DNA of 64,000 bases from a candidate division KSB1 bacterium (GTDB taxonomy: Bacteria; Zhuqueibacterota; Zhuqueibacteria; Thermofontimicrobiales; Thermofontimicrobiaceae). The first letter of the stretch is position 1, and each line of letters opens with the position of its first letter. Positions 1 through 8,544 of the stretch are shown here, one piece after another. Under the pieces are notes generated by a model. It made no database searches, was not told where the DNA came from, and saw only the letters and a list, made by a program, of their open reading frames with translations. The DNA is taken from the NCBI GenBank assembly GCA_034506395.1, contig JAPDPQ010000024.1, forward strand, positions 1-64,000. The letters are read 5' to 3'. The position numbers were made by a program, and so were the translations under genes.

Positions 1-621
1 CGCATCGCCGCCCAGCAGTTTGGGACGAGAAGCATAAATGGTGGCGAAAAACAGATGGGCGCCGCCGAAGAAATAACCTTCATCCAATTCGATCACCCGC
101 TGCATCATCAGTTGTACCCGCGGCAGATCGGCCAGGGCATCGGTGTCGGTCAAATTGAGATTGATCCAATTGGCCCAGTTGTTGGCGGTCCAGAACAGAG
201 CAGGTACATCGCTCTTATCGAATTTTTTTAGAGCCGTCGCCAAACGGTCGAGCTCGCCGCTGAGTGCTGGCTGGAACAAGGGATTTTTCTTGAGGATTTT
301 GAAGCCATAATCTCTACCGCGCAGGTAAAGCGATTTAGCTCGCTCTGGATCCTGGTCTTCGACGAAACCCAGCGCATAAGAGGCGAATCCCTGGCAGGCC
401 AGCAGCAAGAATTTTTCATTATTGGGATCGCTCTTGATCAGCCCTTCCAGCAACTTCAAATCCGAGGCGATGGCTTGCTCGGCCAATTGGAGATCGCTCT
501 CCTCGAAAAGTGCAGACATGCTGTTATCCAGAATGCCCGACATGGAGCGGAGGGCAAGTTTCTGGACGCTGCAATTGCTGATCAAAAAGAGTAGGATGAA
601 TATGATCGAATATTTTTTCAT
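1..621 (-). CDS. TatT-like TRAP transporter T-component lipoprotein (partial, C-terminus off the left edge)
   Basis: The reading frame is open from an ATG at 621 to the window edge (207 codons, no stop). Residues 1-17 form a lipoprotein signal peptide ending in LISNC, so Cys17 is the probable lipidation site and the mature protein would be anchored in the periplasm. The rest is helical and TPR-like. The patterns ALRSMSGILDN near the start, ACQGFASYALGFVED, and GGAHLFFATIYASRP near the edge match the TatT (TRAP T-component, Tp0956-type) family as I know it. Family members are periplasmic partners of tripartite TRAP transporters for hydrophobic ligands. The transporter genes would lie beyond the left edge, so the partnership is not visible here. 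Confidence 0.8.
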   Translation of the reverse strand, partial: MKKYSIIFILLFLISNCSVQKLALRSMSGILDNSMSALFEESDLQLAEQAIASDLKLLEGLIKSDPNNEKFLLLACQGFASYALGFVEDQDPERAKSLYLRGRDYGFKILKKNPLFQPALSGELDRLATALKKFDKSDVPALFWTANNWANWINLNLTDTDALADLPRVQLMMQRVIELDEGYFFGGAHLFFATIYASRPKLLGGDA

Positions 622-725
622 TTCAGATGACTTTAATTGTTTCTCCAATCCGCTAGTTGGAAAACAACCCAAGGCATGTTAATTATTTTTGTCAGGTGGA
701 TTATTTAAACTTGTAGAACAGTTGA

Positions 726-1145
726 TTATTTTTCCCGCAATAATGCGTTATAGCCCGCTTGACTGAAATGTATATCATTTGTTAGAACGTCTCTCAGCTT
801 GTATTTGCTCATTATTTCCATCGAAATGCAGTCGGTTAAGCTCCATGATTTATCAGGACGGTCTTCAAATAATTTCCACCCCTGAGACCATAAGCTCTTA
901 TCAACAAATACTGTTTTGATCCTCAGAGAATTTTGCAGTCGCTTGTAAAATTCAATTACAGCATCACGATACATTGGCTTACAAAGCGAATTAGCAACTT
1001 CATTTAAAACTGCCGTTGAAGTTATAAACATGGTTCCAGCAAGCAACTGCTCTTTGTATATCGCGTCAGTTTTTTGATGGAGTTCATCATCTGCGTTCAA
1101 TAATGCTATCCAGCCTGCGGAGTCCACAAAGCAGCTATTTCTCAT
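726..1145 (-). CDS. PIN-domain ribonuclease toxin (VapC-like)
   Basis: A 139-residue single PIN domain, the usual VapC length. The acidic metal-site residues are all present: Asp8 in CFVDSAGW, Glu49 in LNEVANSL, Asp105 in SLTDCIS and Asp124 in LTNDIHFSQAGY. PIN toxins cleave RNA, often tRNA or rRNA, with Mg2+. The start overlaps the last 11 bases of the upstream antitoxin gene, and a purine-rich RBS (AAGGAT) lies inside that gene, so the two are translationally coupled. The target RNA cannot be inferred from sequence. Confidence 0.88.
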   Translation of the reverse strand: MRNSCFVDSAGWIALLNADDELHQKTDAIYKEQLLAGTMFITSTAVLNEVANSLCKPMYRDAVIEFYKRLQNSLRIKTVFVDKSLWSQGWKLFEDRPDKSWSLTDCISMEIMSKYKLRDVLTNDIHFSQAGYNALLREK

Positions 1146-1389
1146 TATTCAAATCCTTTTTTGGCATTCCATACAAATAATGGTCATGATTTGTAGCCAG
1201 ATCTGTGATTCCAGTTTTTACAGCCAGCGAAGCTAGATCAAAAGCGGAATCTTTCTCAACGCTTTCGATCAGTTCATCTTTCTCCAAAGGCTCGATCCTC
1301 AAACGATATCGCTGGTTAATTTTTAGCTCGACCTCTTTTTCAGGGCGAAAGACTTTTCCATCGAAAATAGCATGGACTGTTTTTGTCAT
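1135..1389 (-). CDS. AF2212/DUF104-type antitoxin
   Basis: An 84-residue protein whose N-terminal half (VHAIFDGKVFRPEKEVEL, then NQRYRLRIE) has the beta-rich pattern of the AF2212/DUF104 antitoxin family, where a short sheet is followed by a helical toxin-binding tail. The tail (residues 38-84) is charged and helical. It overlaps the PIN toxin gene by 11 bases and precedes it, the classic antitoxin-first order. By analogy it binds and inhibits the PIN protein and may repress its own promoter. The 70-base AT-rich gap upstream is the only room for a promoter of its own. Confidence 0.8.
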   Translation of the reverse strand: MTKTVHAIFDGKVFRPEKEVELKINQRYRLRIEPLEKDELIESVEKDSAFDLASLAVKTGITDLATNHDHYLYGMPKKDLNNEK

Positions 1390-1458
1390 AAGAAAACCCC
1401 ATTTTTAATTTTAGAATTTAGAATTTAGATTTCAGATTTAAAAAACAAAAGATTTCTT

Positions 1459-1692
1459 CTATCCGTCACGGCGGAAAACAACCCGACGAAGTTCGTTACC
1501 GAGAATTATCAGTTGTAATCTTTCAACCGTATTTAGCGAAAAAAATTGCTCGCCCGTCTCTGGATTAACCCGAGCAGGCACATTTTCGATGATACTAAAT
1601 TTTCCGTTTCTTTCTAAGGTATAGGTTCCTCGTTGCTCTATTAAACTCTTTGCTCTCATATTGATCTCAACCTGCAAAGGACAAGAAACCAT
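1459..1692 (-). CDS. YgiT/MqsA-like small protein lacking the zinc cysteines
   Basis: A 77-residue protein; a second start at 1659 (MRAKSLIEQ) would give 66 residues and fits the family better. The core TYTLERNGKFSIIENVPARV followed by NPETGEQFFS and TVERLQ matches YgiT-type zinc-finger antitoxin domains, in which the strand after VPA normally carries CxxCGE. Here that position reads NPETGE, so the zinc ligands are missing. YgiT domains usually sit next to a RelE/HigB or DUF4258 toxin. None is adjacent; the neighbours are cstA upstream and the DUF104/PIN pair downstream. Function is unassigned, and an orphan antitoxin relative is my best guess. Confidence 0.6.
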   Translation of the reverse strand: MVSCPLQVEINMRAKSLIEQRGTYTLERNGKFSIIENVPARVNPETGEQFFSLNTVERLQLIILGNELRRVVFRRDG

Positions 1693-1698
1693 CTTGTC

Positions 1699-3333
1699 CT
1701 ACTTTTTCAATTTCCGATACGCCTCCAAAACCAGAATGACCGCCACCACGAACAACAGCGTTCCAACCACGGCTAACATGTAGGTGCTAACCAGATTGAA
1801 GCTATCCAGAATTTTTACCCCTGAATAATGATCGAGCAGCGAAATAATCTTATGATAGACCAAAATCACCAATGCCGTCAGCGTTACGGCGAACATGAAA
1901 TACATGGGATAGCGCAGAAAGCCGTTTTTCTGACCTTTGTTCGCCAGCCAGACACTGCCAGCCAACAACGCCAAAGCCGCTAACATTTGATTGGCCGATC
2001 CGAAAATCGGCCAGATGGCTTTGTAGCTGCCCGAAAAAGCCAGGATGCTACCAGGCAGCACGGTGAAAAAGGTCGCCACATAGCGGTTCGTCAACACCTT
2101 TTGCCAGGCAGATTGCTGTTCGGATCGAAAGAACTCCTGAAAAGCGAATCGTCCCAATCGGGTGGCGGTGTCCAGCGAGGTGAGGGCAAAGGCGGATAAG
2201 GCGAGCGCCGCGAAGGTCACTCCCACCTGGCTTGGTATGCCCAACCTGGCCACAAAGCTGCCAACTCCCTCGGCAAAGATTTTGATCGGATTGCCTCGAA
2301 AACTGCCACCGACAATGGTGGCGACGGTGATCAGTGCAATGACCGCCAAAATTCCCTCGATCAACATGCCCCCATAGCCAACTGGTTTGGCGTCGGTTTC
2401 TCGATTCAATTGCTTGGCCGTCGTGCCCGAGCCGACCAGCGAATGGAAGCCCGAAATAGCGCCGCAAGCCACTGTGACGAACAAAATCGGGAATAGCAAT
2501 CCCAACTCATGGTCGTTGAAAGCGATAAACGCGGGCATGGTGATGCTTGGGTTCTTCATCAGAATGCCAATAAACGCCCCCACCAGCACCATATATAATA
2601 AAAATGAATTCAGATAATCCCGCGGCTGAAGCAACAGCCAGACTGGCAATACTGATGCCGCAAAAATGTAGACCAACAAAATCCAGGTCCAGGTTTGACT
2701 GGAGAGCAGAATGGGAAGCTGAAATCCCATCCAGATACAAAACAGCAACAATGCCACGCCGACAATTGTCGCAACCGCTAACGGGGCATTCATGCGATAA
2801 ATCGATAAGCCAAAAAGGACCGCCAGCAAAATAAAGAACACCGAGGCCGTGCCGACGGGTGGTTTTTCAACGAATGTATTGGCGACCAGAATTGTAAAAG
2901 CCGCCACCACCAACACCAGCGTACACCAGGCGAAGATCAAAAACAGTTGCTTGCCCCTTCTGCCAATTTGCTGGTCGATCACCACGCCGATGGATTGCCC
3001 CTTGTGCCGAATCGATGCCACAATGGATGTCAAATCATGGACTGCGCCGATGAAAATGCTGCCGAGCACGATCCACAAGAACACTGGCACCCAACCGAAG
3101 ACGGCAGCAGTGATGGGACCAACGATTGGTCCTGCGCCTGCTATGGAAGCAAAATGATGTCCCAATAGCACGGGCGCTTTGGCGGGGACATAATCCACAT
3201 CATCTCGCATCGTATGGGCGGGCGTTGGTTGATTTGGATCGATTCCCAATCGTTTTGAGATATACCTTCCATAAAAAGCGTAGGCCAAGACGAAACCGAT
3301 CACTGCGATTCCGAGCAATATGATTGAGCTCAT
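1699..3333 (-). CDS. cstA: Carbon-starvation CstA-family peptide/pyruvate transporter
   Basis: A multi-pass inner-membrane protein of 544 residues with the CstA hallmark LLGHHFASIAGAGPIVGP around residues 57-74 and about 14-16 hydrophobic segments. Family members import peptides or pyruvate during carbon limitation. It is shorter than E. coli CstA (about 700 residues), like many non-enteric members, and includes the later GSGTTAKQLNRETDA and RYVATFFTVLPG regions. I chose the ATG at 3333 because AAAGGAG lies 6-7 bases upstream; a longer frame from 3375 would add residues with no RBS. LemA lies 55 bases upstream on the same strand, so cotranscription is possible. Confidence 0.9.
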   Translation of the reverse strand: MSSIILLGIAVIGFVLAYAFYGRYISKRLGIDPNQPTPAHTMRDDVDYVPAKAPVLLGHHFASIAGAGPIVGPITAAVFGWVPVFLWIVLGSIFIGAVHDLTSIVASIRHKGQSIGVVIDQQIGRRGKQLFLIFAWCTLVLVVAAFTILVANTFVEKPPVGTASVFFILLAVLFGLSIYRMNAPLAVATIVGVALLLFCIWMGFQLPILLSSQTWTWILLVYIFAASVLPVWLLLQPRDYLNSFLLYMVLVGAFIGILMKNPSITMPAFIAFNDHELGLLFPILFVTVACGAISGFHSLVGSGTTAKQLNRETDAKPVGYGGMLIEGILAVIALITVATIVGGSFRGNPIKIFAEGVGSFVARLGIPSQVGVTFAALALSAFALTSLDTATRLGRFAFQEFFRSEQQSAWQKVLTNRYVATFFTVLPGSILAFSGSYKAIWPIFGSANQMLAALALLAGSVWLANKGQKNGFLRYPMYFMFAVTLTALVILVYHKIISLLDHYSGVKILDSFNLVSTYMLAVVGTLLFVVAVILVLEAYRKLKK

Positions 3334-3388
3334 GGAAACTCCTTTGCATATGATGCTGAAATGATTGTTCGCCAATGATGTATTAGAT

Positions 3389-4021
3389 TCAATTATTGAA
3401 ATCTACCTTGGGAGCTTGTCTCGCCTCTGGAGCTGTTTCAAAGTAAGCTCGCTTTTCAAATCCCATCAGACCAGCTACGATGAATACTGGGAAGCGCCGA
3501 ATGGCACGATTGTATTCCAAGACCGATTCGTTATAACGACGCCGGGCAACAGAAATTCGATTTTCCGTGCCAGCCAGTTCATCTTGCAATCGGATGAAAT
3601 TTTGATTTGCCTTCAGTTCAGGATATCGTTCGATAACCACAAGCAACCGCCCGAGGGCCTGGCCCAAATTTTCTTGAGCTTGGATAAATTGCTGTTGTAA
3701 TGCTGGGTTATTAACCAGTTCGCTCGTGCTAATATTCGGCCTCGTCGCATTCGCCCTCGCCTGAATTACCGCCTCCAGCGTCTCACGCTCGAATTTGGCA
3801 TATCCTTTCACAGTTTCGACCAAATTGGGAATGAGGTCCATGCGACGCTGGTAAAGATTTTCCACTTCAGACCAGGCACCATTCACACTCTCATCCAGAT
3901 TTACTAACTTGTTATAAGAGAAAAACCCTGGCAAAAGAATAAATAAAGCCAATAAAACTATGATGACCAGACAACCGATGCCAGCCATTCCAAAAAAACC
4001 GAATCTTCTCTGTCCTTCCAT
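3389..4021 (-). CDS. lemA: LemA family membrane protein
   Basis: A 210-residue protein with one N-terminal transmembrane segment (about residues 13-33) followed by a long helical domain. The family signature is clear: YNKLVNLDESVNGAWSEVE, then QRRMDLIPNLVETVKGYAKFE and RFPVFIVAGLMGFEKRAYFE near the end. LemA proteins are membrane-anchored helical bundles of poorly defined role, very often encoded beside TPM-domain (YgcG) proteins. Here a nucleotidyltransferase gene sits between it and the TPM gene. GAGGAG lies 6 bases before the ATG. Only 20 bases separate it from the nucleotidyltransferase, so the two share a transcript. Confidence 0.93.
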   Translation of the reverse strand: MEGQRRFGFFGMAGIGCLVIIVLLALFILLPGFFSYNKLVNLDESVNGAWSEVENLYQRRMDLIPNLVETVKGYAKFERETLEAVIQARANATRPNISTSELVNNPALQQQFIQAQENLGQALGRLLVVIERYPELKANQNFIRLQDELAGTENRISVARRRYNESVLEYNRAIRRFPVFIVAGLMGFEKRAYFETAPEARQAPKVDFNN

Positions 4022-4041
4022 TGTGCTCCTCTCCGAATATT

Positions 4042-4761
4042 TTATAATTGATCTACCACATTAATTAGTTTAGCTATTTGAATGATGTAGGCATCCATTA
4101 AATCACATAATTCAAATCGCCCAAATTTCCGATAGTTTTGCTCTATGAGATGTTCAAATAGTTTCGCGTCGAGATCGAAATTTTCTACAACTCTGCTAAA
4201 AAGGTCGCGCCTCGAGCTCGGCACGTCAATATTTTTTAGATAAAGAAGCCCTGTAAAAATCGATGCAAATGCTGGTAACGATTGGCTAATCAATTGCTTG
4301 ATCAGCGTCGGCCGACCATTGCTATTTAGAAAGCCTTCTCGCAAATAGAGCAGTTTGCCGCGCAGCTCTCGTTCGCATTGCAATCGCAAATGCTCCAAGT
4401 TGATTTCAATCGATGCTAAAATATCTATGCCATACACTAAATGATGATGTAACTTTATTGTCAAAAATTCGATCGGGAAGGCATCCAGCGCAGAATGAAT
4501 ATATTCTTGGGTCAAAATTAGCGGCGTGCTTACATTTCGCTTTTTCCATCGTGCGACCAGCGGCAAAGCACGTCGAAGGTTTCGAATTCCCGATTCGCTA
4601 AGCACAATGAGAAAATTGATATCGGATCTCTTATAAACATATTCCCCTCGTGCTGCGCTGCCATACAAAATGATAGCTATCAATTGATCACCAAAAAGAG
4701 ATTGATAATCGTGCACTAATTCTGAAAAGATTTGTTCTGGATTCTTTGGGATTTTAGGCAT
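4042..4761 (-). CDS. Nucleotidyltransferase-fold protein with altered catalytic motif
   Basis: A 239-residue protein. Residues 30-53 (ILYGSAARGEYVYKRSDINF) match the pol-beta nucleotidyltransferase motif hGSx(9-13)DhD, with Gly34, Ser35 and Asp47. The second metal carboxylate is Asn49 instead of Asp or Glu. A possible third acidic residue is the Glu of FPIEFLTIK. The C-terminal 100 residues are helical, as in KNTase or MNT/HEPN-related proteins. The Asp-to-Asn change makes catalytic activity doubtful. It sits between the TPM and lemA genes, 20 bases before lemA. The substrate is unknown, and I do not assign it to antibiotic modification or a toxin system. Confidence 0.7.
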   Translation of the reverse strand: MPKIPKNPEQIFSELVHDYQSLFGDQLIAIILYGSAARGEYVYKRSDINFLIVLSESGIRNLRRALPLVARWKKRNVSTPLILTQEYIHSALDAFPIEFLTIKLHHHLVYGIDILASIEINLEHLRLQCERELRGKLLYLREGFLNSNGRPTLIKQLISQSLPAFASIFTGLLYLKNIDVPSSRRDLFSRVVENFDLDAKLFEHLIEQNYRKFGRFELCDLMDAYIIQIAKLINVVDQL

Positions 4762-5114
4762 TGAATTCTGTCACTCCGTTAGCAATTTGATTCTGGTCTT
4801 TTGAAAAATAGGTAAATCACAGATATCTAAATGTCACCCAACAAATGAAAAGTCGCTTTGATTGTCATAAATAGCGCGTTAGAAGATCATCGCATTTAGG
4901 GGCCATGACATCAAAATTGTGCATTGATTCTCCAGAACTCTAAATTTGATTGAGATGTTCTGGAAGATCCAAATGATGGCAAAACATTGCAATTTTGATG
5001 GCGATCGCAATCATTGCCTCACTTGTTAGTTAATGGAACAAGGCGAATCATTTGCTCATTTGGCAGAATTTTGAATTTACTCACAATCTCATAAAATATT
5101 CGATCAAGGACGAA
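4762..5114. other. Intergenic stretch without recognised gene
   Basis: AT-rich 353-base gap between the TPM gene and the nucleotidyltransferase gene on the minus strand. I see no RNA gene, strong hairpin with a T tract, or convincing ORF. A purine-rich stretch (CGGAGTG) 9-12 bases before 4761 may serve as the RBS of the nucleotidyltransferase. The length of the gap suggests that gene may have its own promoter. Confidence 0.4.
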
Positions 5115-5897
5115 CTAATAGCTTCGGCTTGCGCCACCGCCGCCGCTCATACCGCCACCGAAACCACCGAATCCTCCACCGAAGCCACCTCCATGCCCGC
5201 CAAAGCCTCCCCAACTATCTCGACCACCTCTACCTCCAGACATCGACCCAATAATTAACCAAGGCAAGATTCTACCTCGGGTGATGATGAGGAGAAAAAT
5301 AATAAACAGAATGGGAAAAAGTCCCCCTACCCATTGTCCTGGTGCCGCATCCCCTTCATCCCCGGGACGCAGCGAGCTTATCTCGCCTGTTAGCTCAACG
5401 CCAGCCTTTGCTGCGATGGTCTGGGCAATAATGATGACAGCATTCAAGTATGCTTGGCCATAATTGCCCTTCCGTAAGTGAGGGATCATATAATCATCGA
5501 TAATCTGACCGACCTTCCCATCGGGCAAAATGTCTTCTACGCCATAACCAGTTTCAATCCGCACCTTACGATCCTGAATGGCATTCAAAATAAGTACTCC
5601 ATTGTCCTCGCCGCGCTTGCCAATTCCCCAAGATTCATACAGCCGATTCGCATATTCCTCTAAATTTTCACCTCCCAGCGATTCTATGGTGACAATTACT
5701 ATGGCAGTGCTAGTTTTTTCCCAGACCTCATTACAAATTGCTTCGATTTGATTCTTAAATGAGGCGGGAATTACCTGAGCAAAATCATTTACGGCCTGGG
5801 CGCGCACTGGTCGCTCTGGAAGATTTTGAGCGAACAAGCTAACGATGCCCAATAGGATCCAAACGAATCCATACAAACTTATTTTGATATTTTTCAT
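5115..5897 (-). CDS. TPM-domain membrane protein (YgcG family) with Gly-rich tail
   Basis: A 260-residue protein with a signal peptide (residues 1 to about 23, ending SLFAQ), a periplasmic TPM domain (about 30-170, beginning PVRAQAVNDFAQVIP and containing TGYGVEDILPDG), a hydrophobic segment at about 188-212, and a low-complexity Gly-rich tail ending GGGGASRSY. The tail is typical of YgcG/Psb32-type proteins found with LemA. Psb32-type TPM domains are linked to membrane-protein repair in phototrophs; in other bacteria the role is unknown. The Gly-rich tail is intact and in frame. Confidence 0.9.
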   Translation of the reverse strand: MKNIKISLYGFVWILLGIVSLFAQNLPERPVRAQAVNDFAQVIPASFKNQIEAICNEVWEKTSTAIVIVTIESLGGENLEEYANRLYESWGIGKRGEDNGVLILNAIQDRKVRIETGYGVEDILPDGKVGQIIDDYMIPHLRKGNYGQAYLNAVIIIAQTIAAKAGVELTGEISSLRPGDEGDAAPGQWVGGLFPILFIIFLLIITRGRILPWLIIGSMSGGRGGRDSWGGFGGHGGGFGGGFGGFGGGMSGGGGASRSY

Positions 5898-6052
5898 CCT
5901 TTACTCATTAAAGTTTGATCAGAATTTTTCACGATATTGATGCTGTTAAGTTCCTTAAACATTAAAACAAAAGGTTTCCAATAACCCACCCGGGGCGTTC
6001 AGAAACCTTTCGCTCAACTTGTTCCATGATTTGAAAAATTGATTCAATTGAT

Positions 6053-6391
6053 TTAAAATTTTTTCACCTTTTTCCATTTCCAGCCAAATAGCAATGTACC
6101 GAGCCGGCGAGACCAGCGATGCTTGCTCATCGCCTTTTTCAACCCAGGGAACCTGCCCCGATCTAATTGGTTCTGAATAGAAACGAAGTTCATCCCGTGA
6201 CTTTTATGATTGAGATCCTGAACGCGACCTTCCAACATAAATAATTCTTCCGCGGTACAAACCCCCTTCGCTACCAACATGTGCACAATAGTCTCCAAGG
6301 AAATTACATCGGCATTGGGGACAAATTGAGTATCCACAAAGTCATTTCCAGACCTGAACGCATGATACTTCCCAAAATTGCTTGAATCCAT
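6053..6391 (-). CDS. Small hypothetical protein
   Basis: A 112-residue protein I do not recognise. The first half contains ISLETIVHMLVAKG followed by VCTAEELFMLEGRVQDL, a helix-turn-helix-like pattern (lxxLvxKGvxTxeEL) common as a short helical module in many unrelated proteins. The last 25 residues are strongly basic and Trp-rich (RRLGTLLFGWKWKKVKKF), which could bind membrane or nucleic acid. A strong RBS (AGGAGG, 8 bases before the ATG) and a matching minus-strand promoter at 6453-6481 support expression as a single gene. There is no signal peptide. Confidence 0.65.
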   Translation of the reverse strand: MDSSNFGKYHAFRSGNDFVDTQFVPNADVISLETIVHMLVAKGVCTAEELFMLEGRVQDLNHKSHGMNFVSIQNQLDRGRFPGLKKAMSKHRWSRRLGTLLFGWKWKKVKKF

Positions 6392-6452
6392 AATTTTAAT
6401 CCTCCTGATGCTAAACCTAGTTGTAGTACCGTCTGGAGCTTATAACAGGCCA

Positions 6453-6481
6453 AATATAGATGGTTTTTTTTTATAATGCAA
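6453..6481 (-). promoter_or_regulatory. Putative sigma-70 promoter for the small gene at 6053-6391
   Basis: Read on the minus strand: -35 TTGCAT (6481-6476), 17-base spacer, -10 TATATT (6458-6453). This would place the start of transcription near 6446, about 55 bases before the ATG at 6391. It is an eye match to the sigma-70 consensus only. Confidence 0.5.
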
Positions 6482-6580
6482 GCTAAAAATTTTGGACGAT
6501 CATCTTTTTTTGTTTGTAAAATTTGAAGTAATGGAATGACTTTTGTTAATGTACTTTAATAATGTTTTTTGAAAAAATGC

Positions 6581-6609
6581 TTGACTATTTATAAATTAAA
6601 TTGTATTTT
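6581..6609 (+). promoter_or_regulatory. Putative sigma-70 promoter for gcvPB
   Basis: -35 TTGACT (6581-6586), 17-base spacer, -10 TATTTT (6604-6609). The 5' leader to the gcvPB ATG at 6708 would be about 90 bases. The match is good at both boxes; the -10 has one unusual base. Confidence 0.5.
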
Positions 6610-6707
6610 AAGTTTCGTTTTGAAAAAATAATTGATGATTTTGAGAACGAAAAAAAATTCGTTATCGTTCGAAAATGAAAATCTGGCAAATTGATTGGAG
6701 CGAGTGA

Positions 6708-8153
6708 ATGGCAAAATTGTTATTCGAACTGAGCGTAGAAAATAGGAAAGGCTTTTCATTAGGCTCGGCTACTGTTCCGGAACGAAAGTTAGCAGCGATG
6801 ATCCCACCAAAGTTTTTGCGTCAGCAACCTGCGCGCCTACCCCAGTTGAGCGAAAACGAAGTCGTGCGACATTTCATTGCTCTCTCCACAATGAACTATC
6901 ATATCGACAAAGGTTTTTATCCCCTTGGATCCTGCACAATGAAATACAATCCGAAAATCAATGAGCAGGTGGCGAGTAGTTCCTGCCTCAAGGATCTGCA
7001 TCCGATGCAACATGAGAGGCTCACACAAGGCGCGCTGGCGCTGATGGATGAATTATCACAATTTCTGTGTGAGATCGCTGGCATGAAAGCAGTAACGTTA
7101 CAACCAGCCGCAGGTGCCCATGGAGAGTTAACTGGTTTGATGTTGATTCGGGCGTATCATGAAAATCTAGGAGATCCCCGAGAAAATATTTTAATCCCAG
7201 ATTCCGCTCATGGAACGAATCCTGCCAGTGTGACGATATCTGGATATCAGGCTGTAAAAATCAAATCGAACGAGCGCGGGCTGGTCGATTTAGAAGACCT
7301 GAAGCGTCATCTCAATGACAAGACTGCTGCATTAATGCTCACCAATCCAAATACGTTGGGCCTTTTTGAAACGCAACTTGCAAAGATTAACGAATTATTG
7401 CATGAAGTTGGTGCACTGCTGTATATGGATGGTGCCAATTTGAATGCGCTTTTAGGCATTGTTCGGCCTGGTGATGTGGGCGTTGATGTGCTTCACTTTA
7501 ATTTGCACAAGACATTTTCAACTCCACATGGAGGGGGTGGTCCAGGAGCTGGCCCCGTTGGCGTCTCTGAAAAATTGGTCGATTTTCTGCCAGTCCCGCG
7601 GATTGTCAAAAATGGGAGTGAATATCACTTAAAGGATGACTTTCCTAAATCTATTGGCAGGATCCATTCCTTCTATGGCAATTTCGCTGTGATGGTTCGG
7701 GCATACACCTATATCAGGATGCTGGGTGCTGCGGGATTGAAACGCGTCAGTCAAAACGCCATTATCAATGCGAATTATTTAATGAAATTATTATCTGATC
7801 ATTTTGAATTGCCCTATCCTGGACCAGCGATGCACGAGTTCGTGCTTTCAGGTTCGCGGCAAAAAGATAAGGGCGTTTCCACTGCCGATATGGCGAAACG
7901 GCTTTTGGATTTTGGTTTTCATGCGCCGACCATCTATTTTCCATTGATCGTGCGAGAGGCGATTATGATTGAGCCAACAGAAACAGAATCGAAGGAAACA
8001 CTAGACCAATTTGCTGAGTGCATGATCCAGATCGCACGTGAAGCAGAAACCAATCCCGATCTTGTCCGGAACGCCCCACATACAACGCCGGTTGCGCGGC
8101 TGGATGAAGCCAGAGCCGTTAAGCAGCCAGACCTTCGTTATCAACCGCATTAA
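6708..8153 (+). CDS. gcvPB: Glycine dehydrogenase (decarboxylating) subunit 2
   Basis: A PLP-dependent decarboxylase of 481 residues, the size of the second subunit of two-part glycine-cleavage P-proteins. The PLP site is visible as [17 protein letters not shown], with the Schiff-base lysine at about residue 268, and the substrate region as [12 protein letters not shown]-protein decarboxylates glycine and passes the aminomethyl group to lipoyl-GcvH. The partner subunit gcvPA and gcvT/gcvH are not in the window, so this gene is transcribed alone, from the promoter at 6581-6609. GGAG precedes the ATG by 8 bases. Both ends look complete. Confidence 0.95.
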   Translation: MAKLLFELSVENRKGFSLGSATVPERKLAAMIPPKFLRQQPARLPQLSENEVVRHFIALSTMNYHIDKGFYPLGSCTMKYNPKINEQVASSSCLKDLHPMQHERLTQGALALMDELSQFLCEIAGMKAVTLQPAAGAHGELTGLMLIRAYHENLGDPRENILIPDSAHGTNPASVTISGYQAVKIKSNERGLVDLEDLKRHLNDKTAALMLTNPNTLGLFETQLAKINELLHEVGALLYMDGANLNALLGIVRPGDVGVDVLHFNLHKTFSTPHGGGGPGAGPVGVSEKLVDFLPVPRIVKNGSEYHLKDDFPKSIGRIHSFYGNFAVMVRAYTYIRMLGAAGLKRVSQNAIINANYLMKLLSDHFELPYPGPAMHEFVLSGSRQKDKGVSTADMAKRLLDFGFHAPTIYFPLIVREAIMIEPTETESKETLDQFAECMIQIAREAETNPDLVRNAPHTTPVARLDEARAVKQPDLRYQPH

Positions 8154-8535
8154 CTTGTTGGAGAATGATTGGGTGCACGGGGAGCTCATTTTCGAAAGGC
8201 TTCATGACCCAAACAAGAGTTTAAAATAGCGCTGCGATGCCCAGGGGAGAAAGAATTGAGTCATAGTACTCAAGCGAGTTTTTGTGTAATCATGAAACTA
8301 TTTTAATCAAAACAGCAACCACGCCCATATGATTGTATTCTTTCTTCGAAATCATATGTGATGAACCGTAGTTAACGGTCTGAGCGATCGTCGCACTAGT
8401 CAATAAGATCCCGAAAAAACAAGTGGCAATGCCAGCTCAATACTGGAACGCACACAGCGTCGAAGAGCTCTGATTTTTTAAGACGGATGAAGGGACGGGC
8501 AATTTTGCATCTATGATTAGACAACTTAGTGGAGA
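8154..8535. other. Intergenic stretch before the signalling block
   Basis: 382 bases between gcvPB and the REC-GGDEF gene. I see no RNA gene and no confident promoter. I checked it for a cyclic-di-GMP (GEMM) riboswitch because of the GGDEF gene behind it; the conserved core is not present. GGAG at 8531-8534 is the likely RBS for the next gene. Confidence 0.4.
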
Positions 8536-8544
8536 GTGAGAGGC

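Larger units (their letters stand above)
6392..6707. other. Divergent intergenic region with two promoter candidates
   Basis: A 316-base, very AT-rich region between the divergent small gene (minus) and gcvPB (plus). It holds one promoter candidate for each direction (see the separate entries). A small AACGAA/TTCGTT palindrome lies at about 6647-6664. I looked for a glycine riboswitch ahead of gcvPB and did not find one. Confidence 0.5.

Noticed and set aside
6684-6698. TGGCAAATTGATTGG near the gcvPB RBS as a sigma-54 promoter
   Set aside because: The -12 ends GG instead of GC and it overlaps the gcvPB ribosome-binding site.
6610-6707. Glycine riboswitch ahead of gcvPB
   Set aside because: The leader is too short and lacks the conserved aptamer core sequences.
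8154-8535. Cyclic-di-GMP riboswitch ahead of the GGDEF gene
   Set aside because: The conserved GEMM core and tetraloop-receptor elements were not found.
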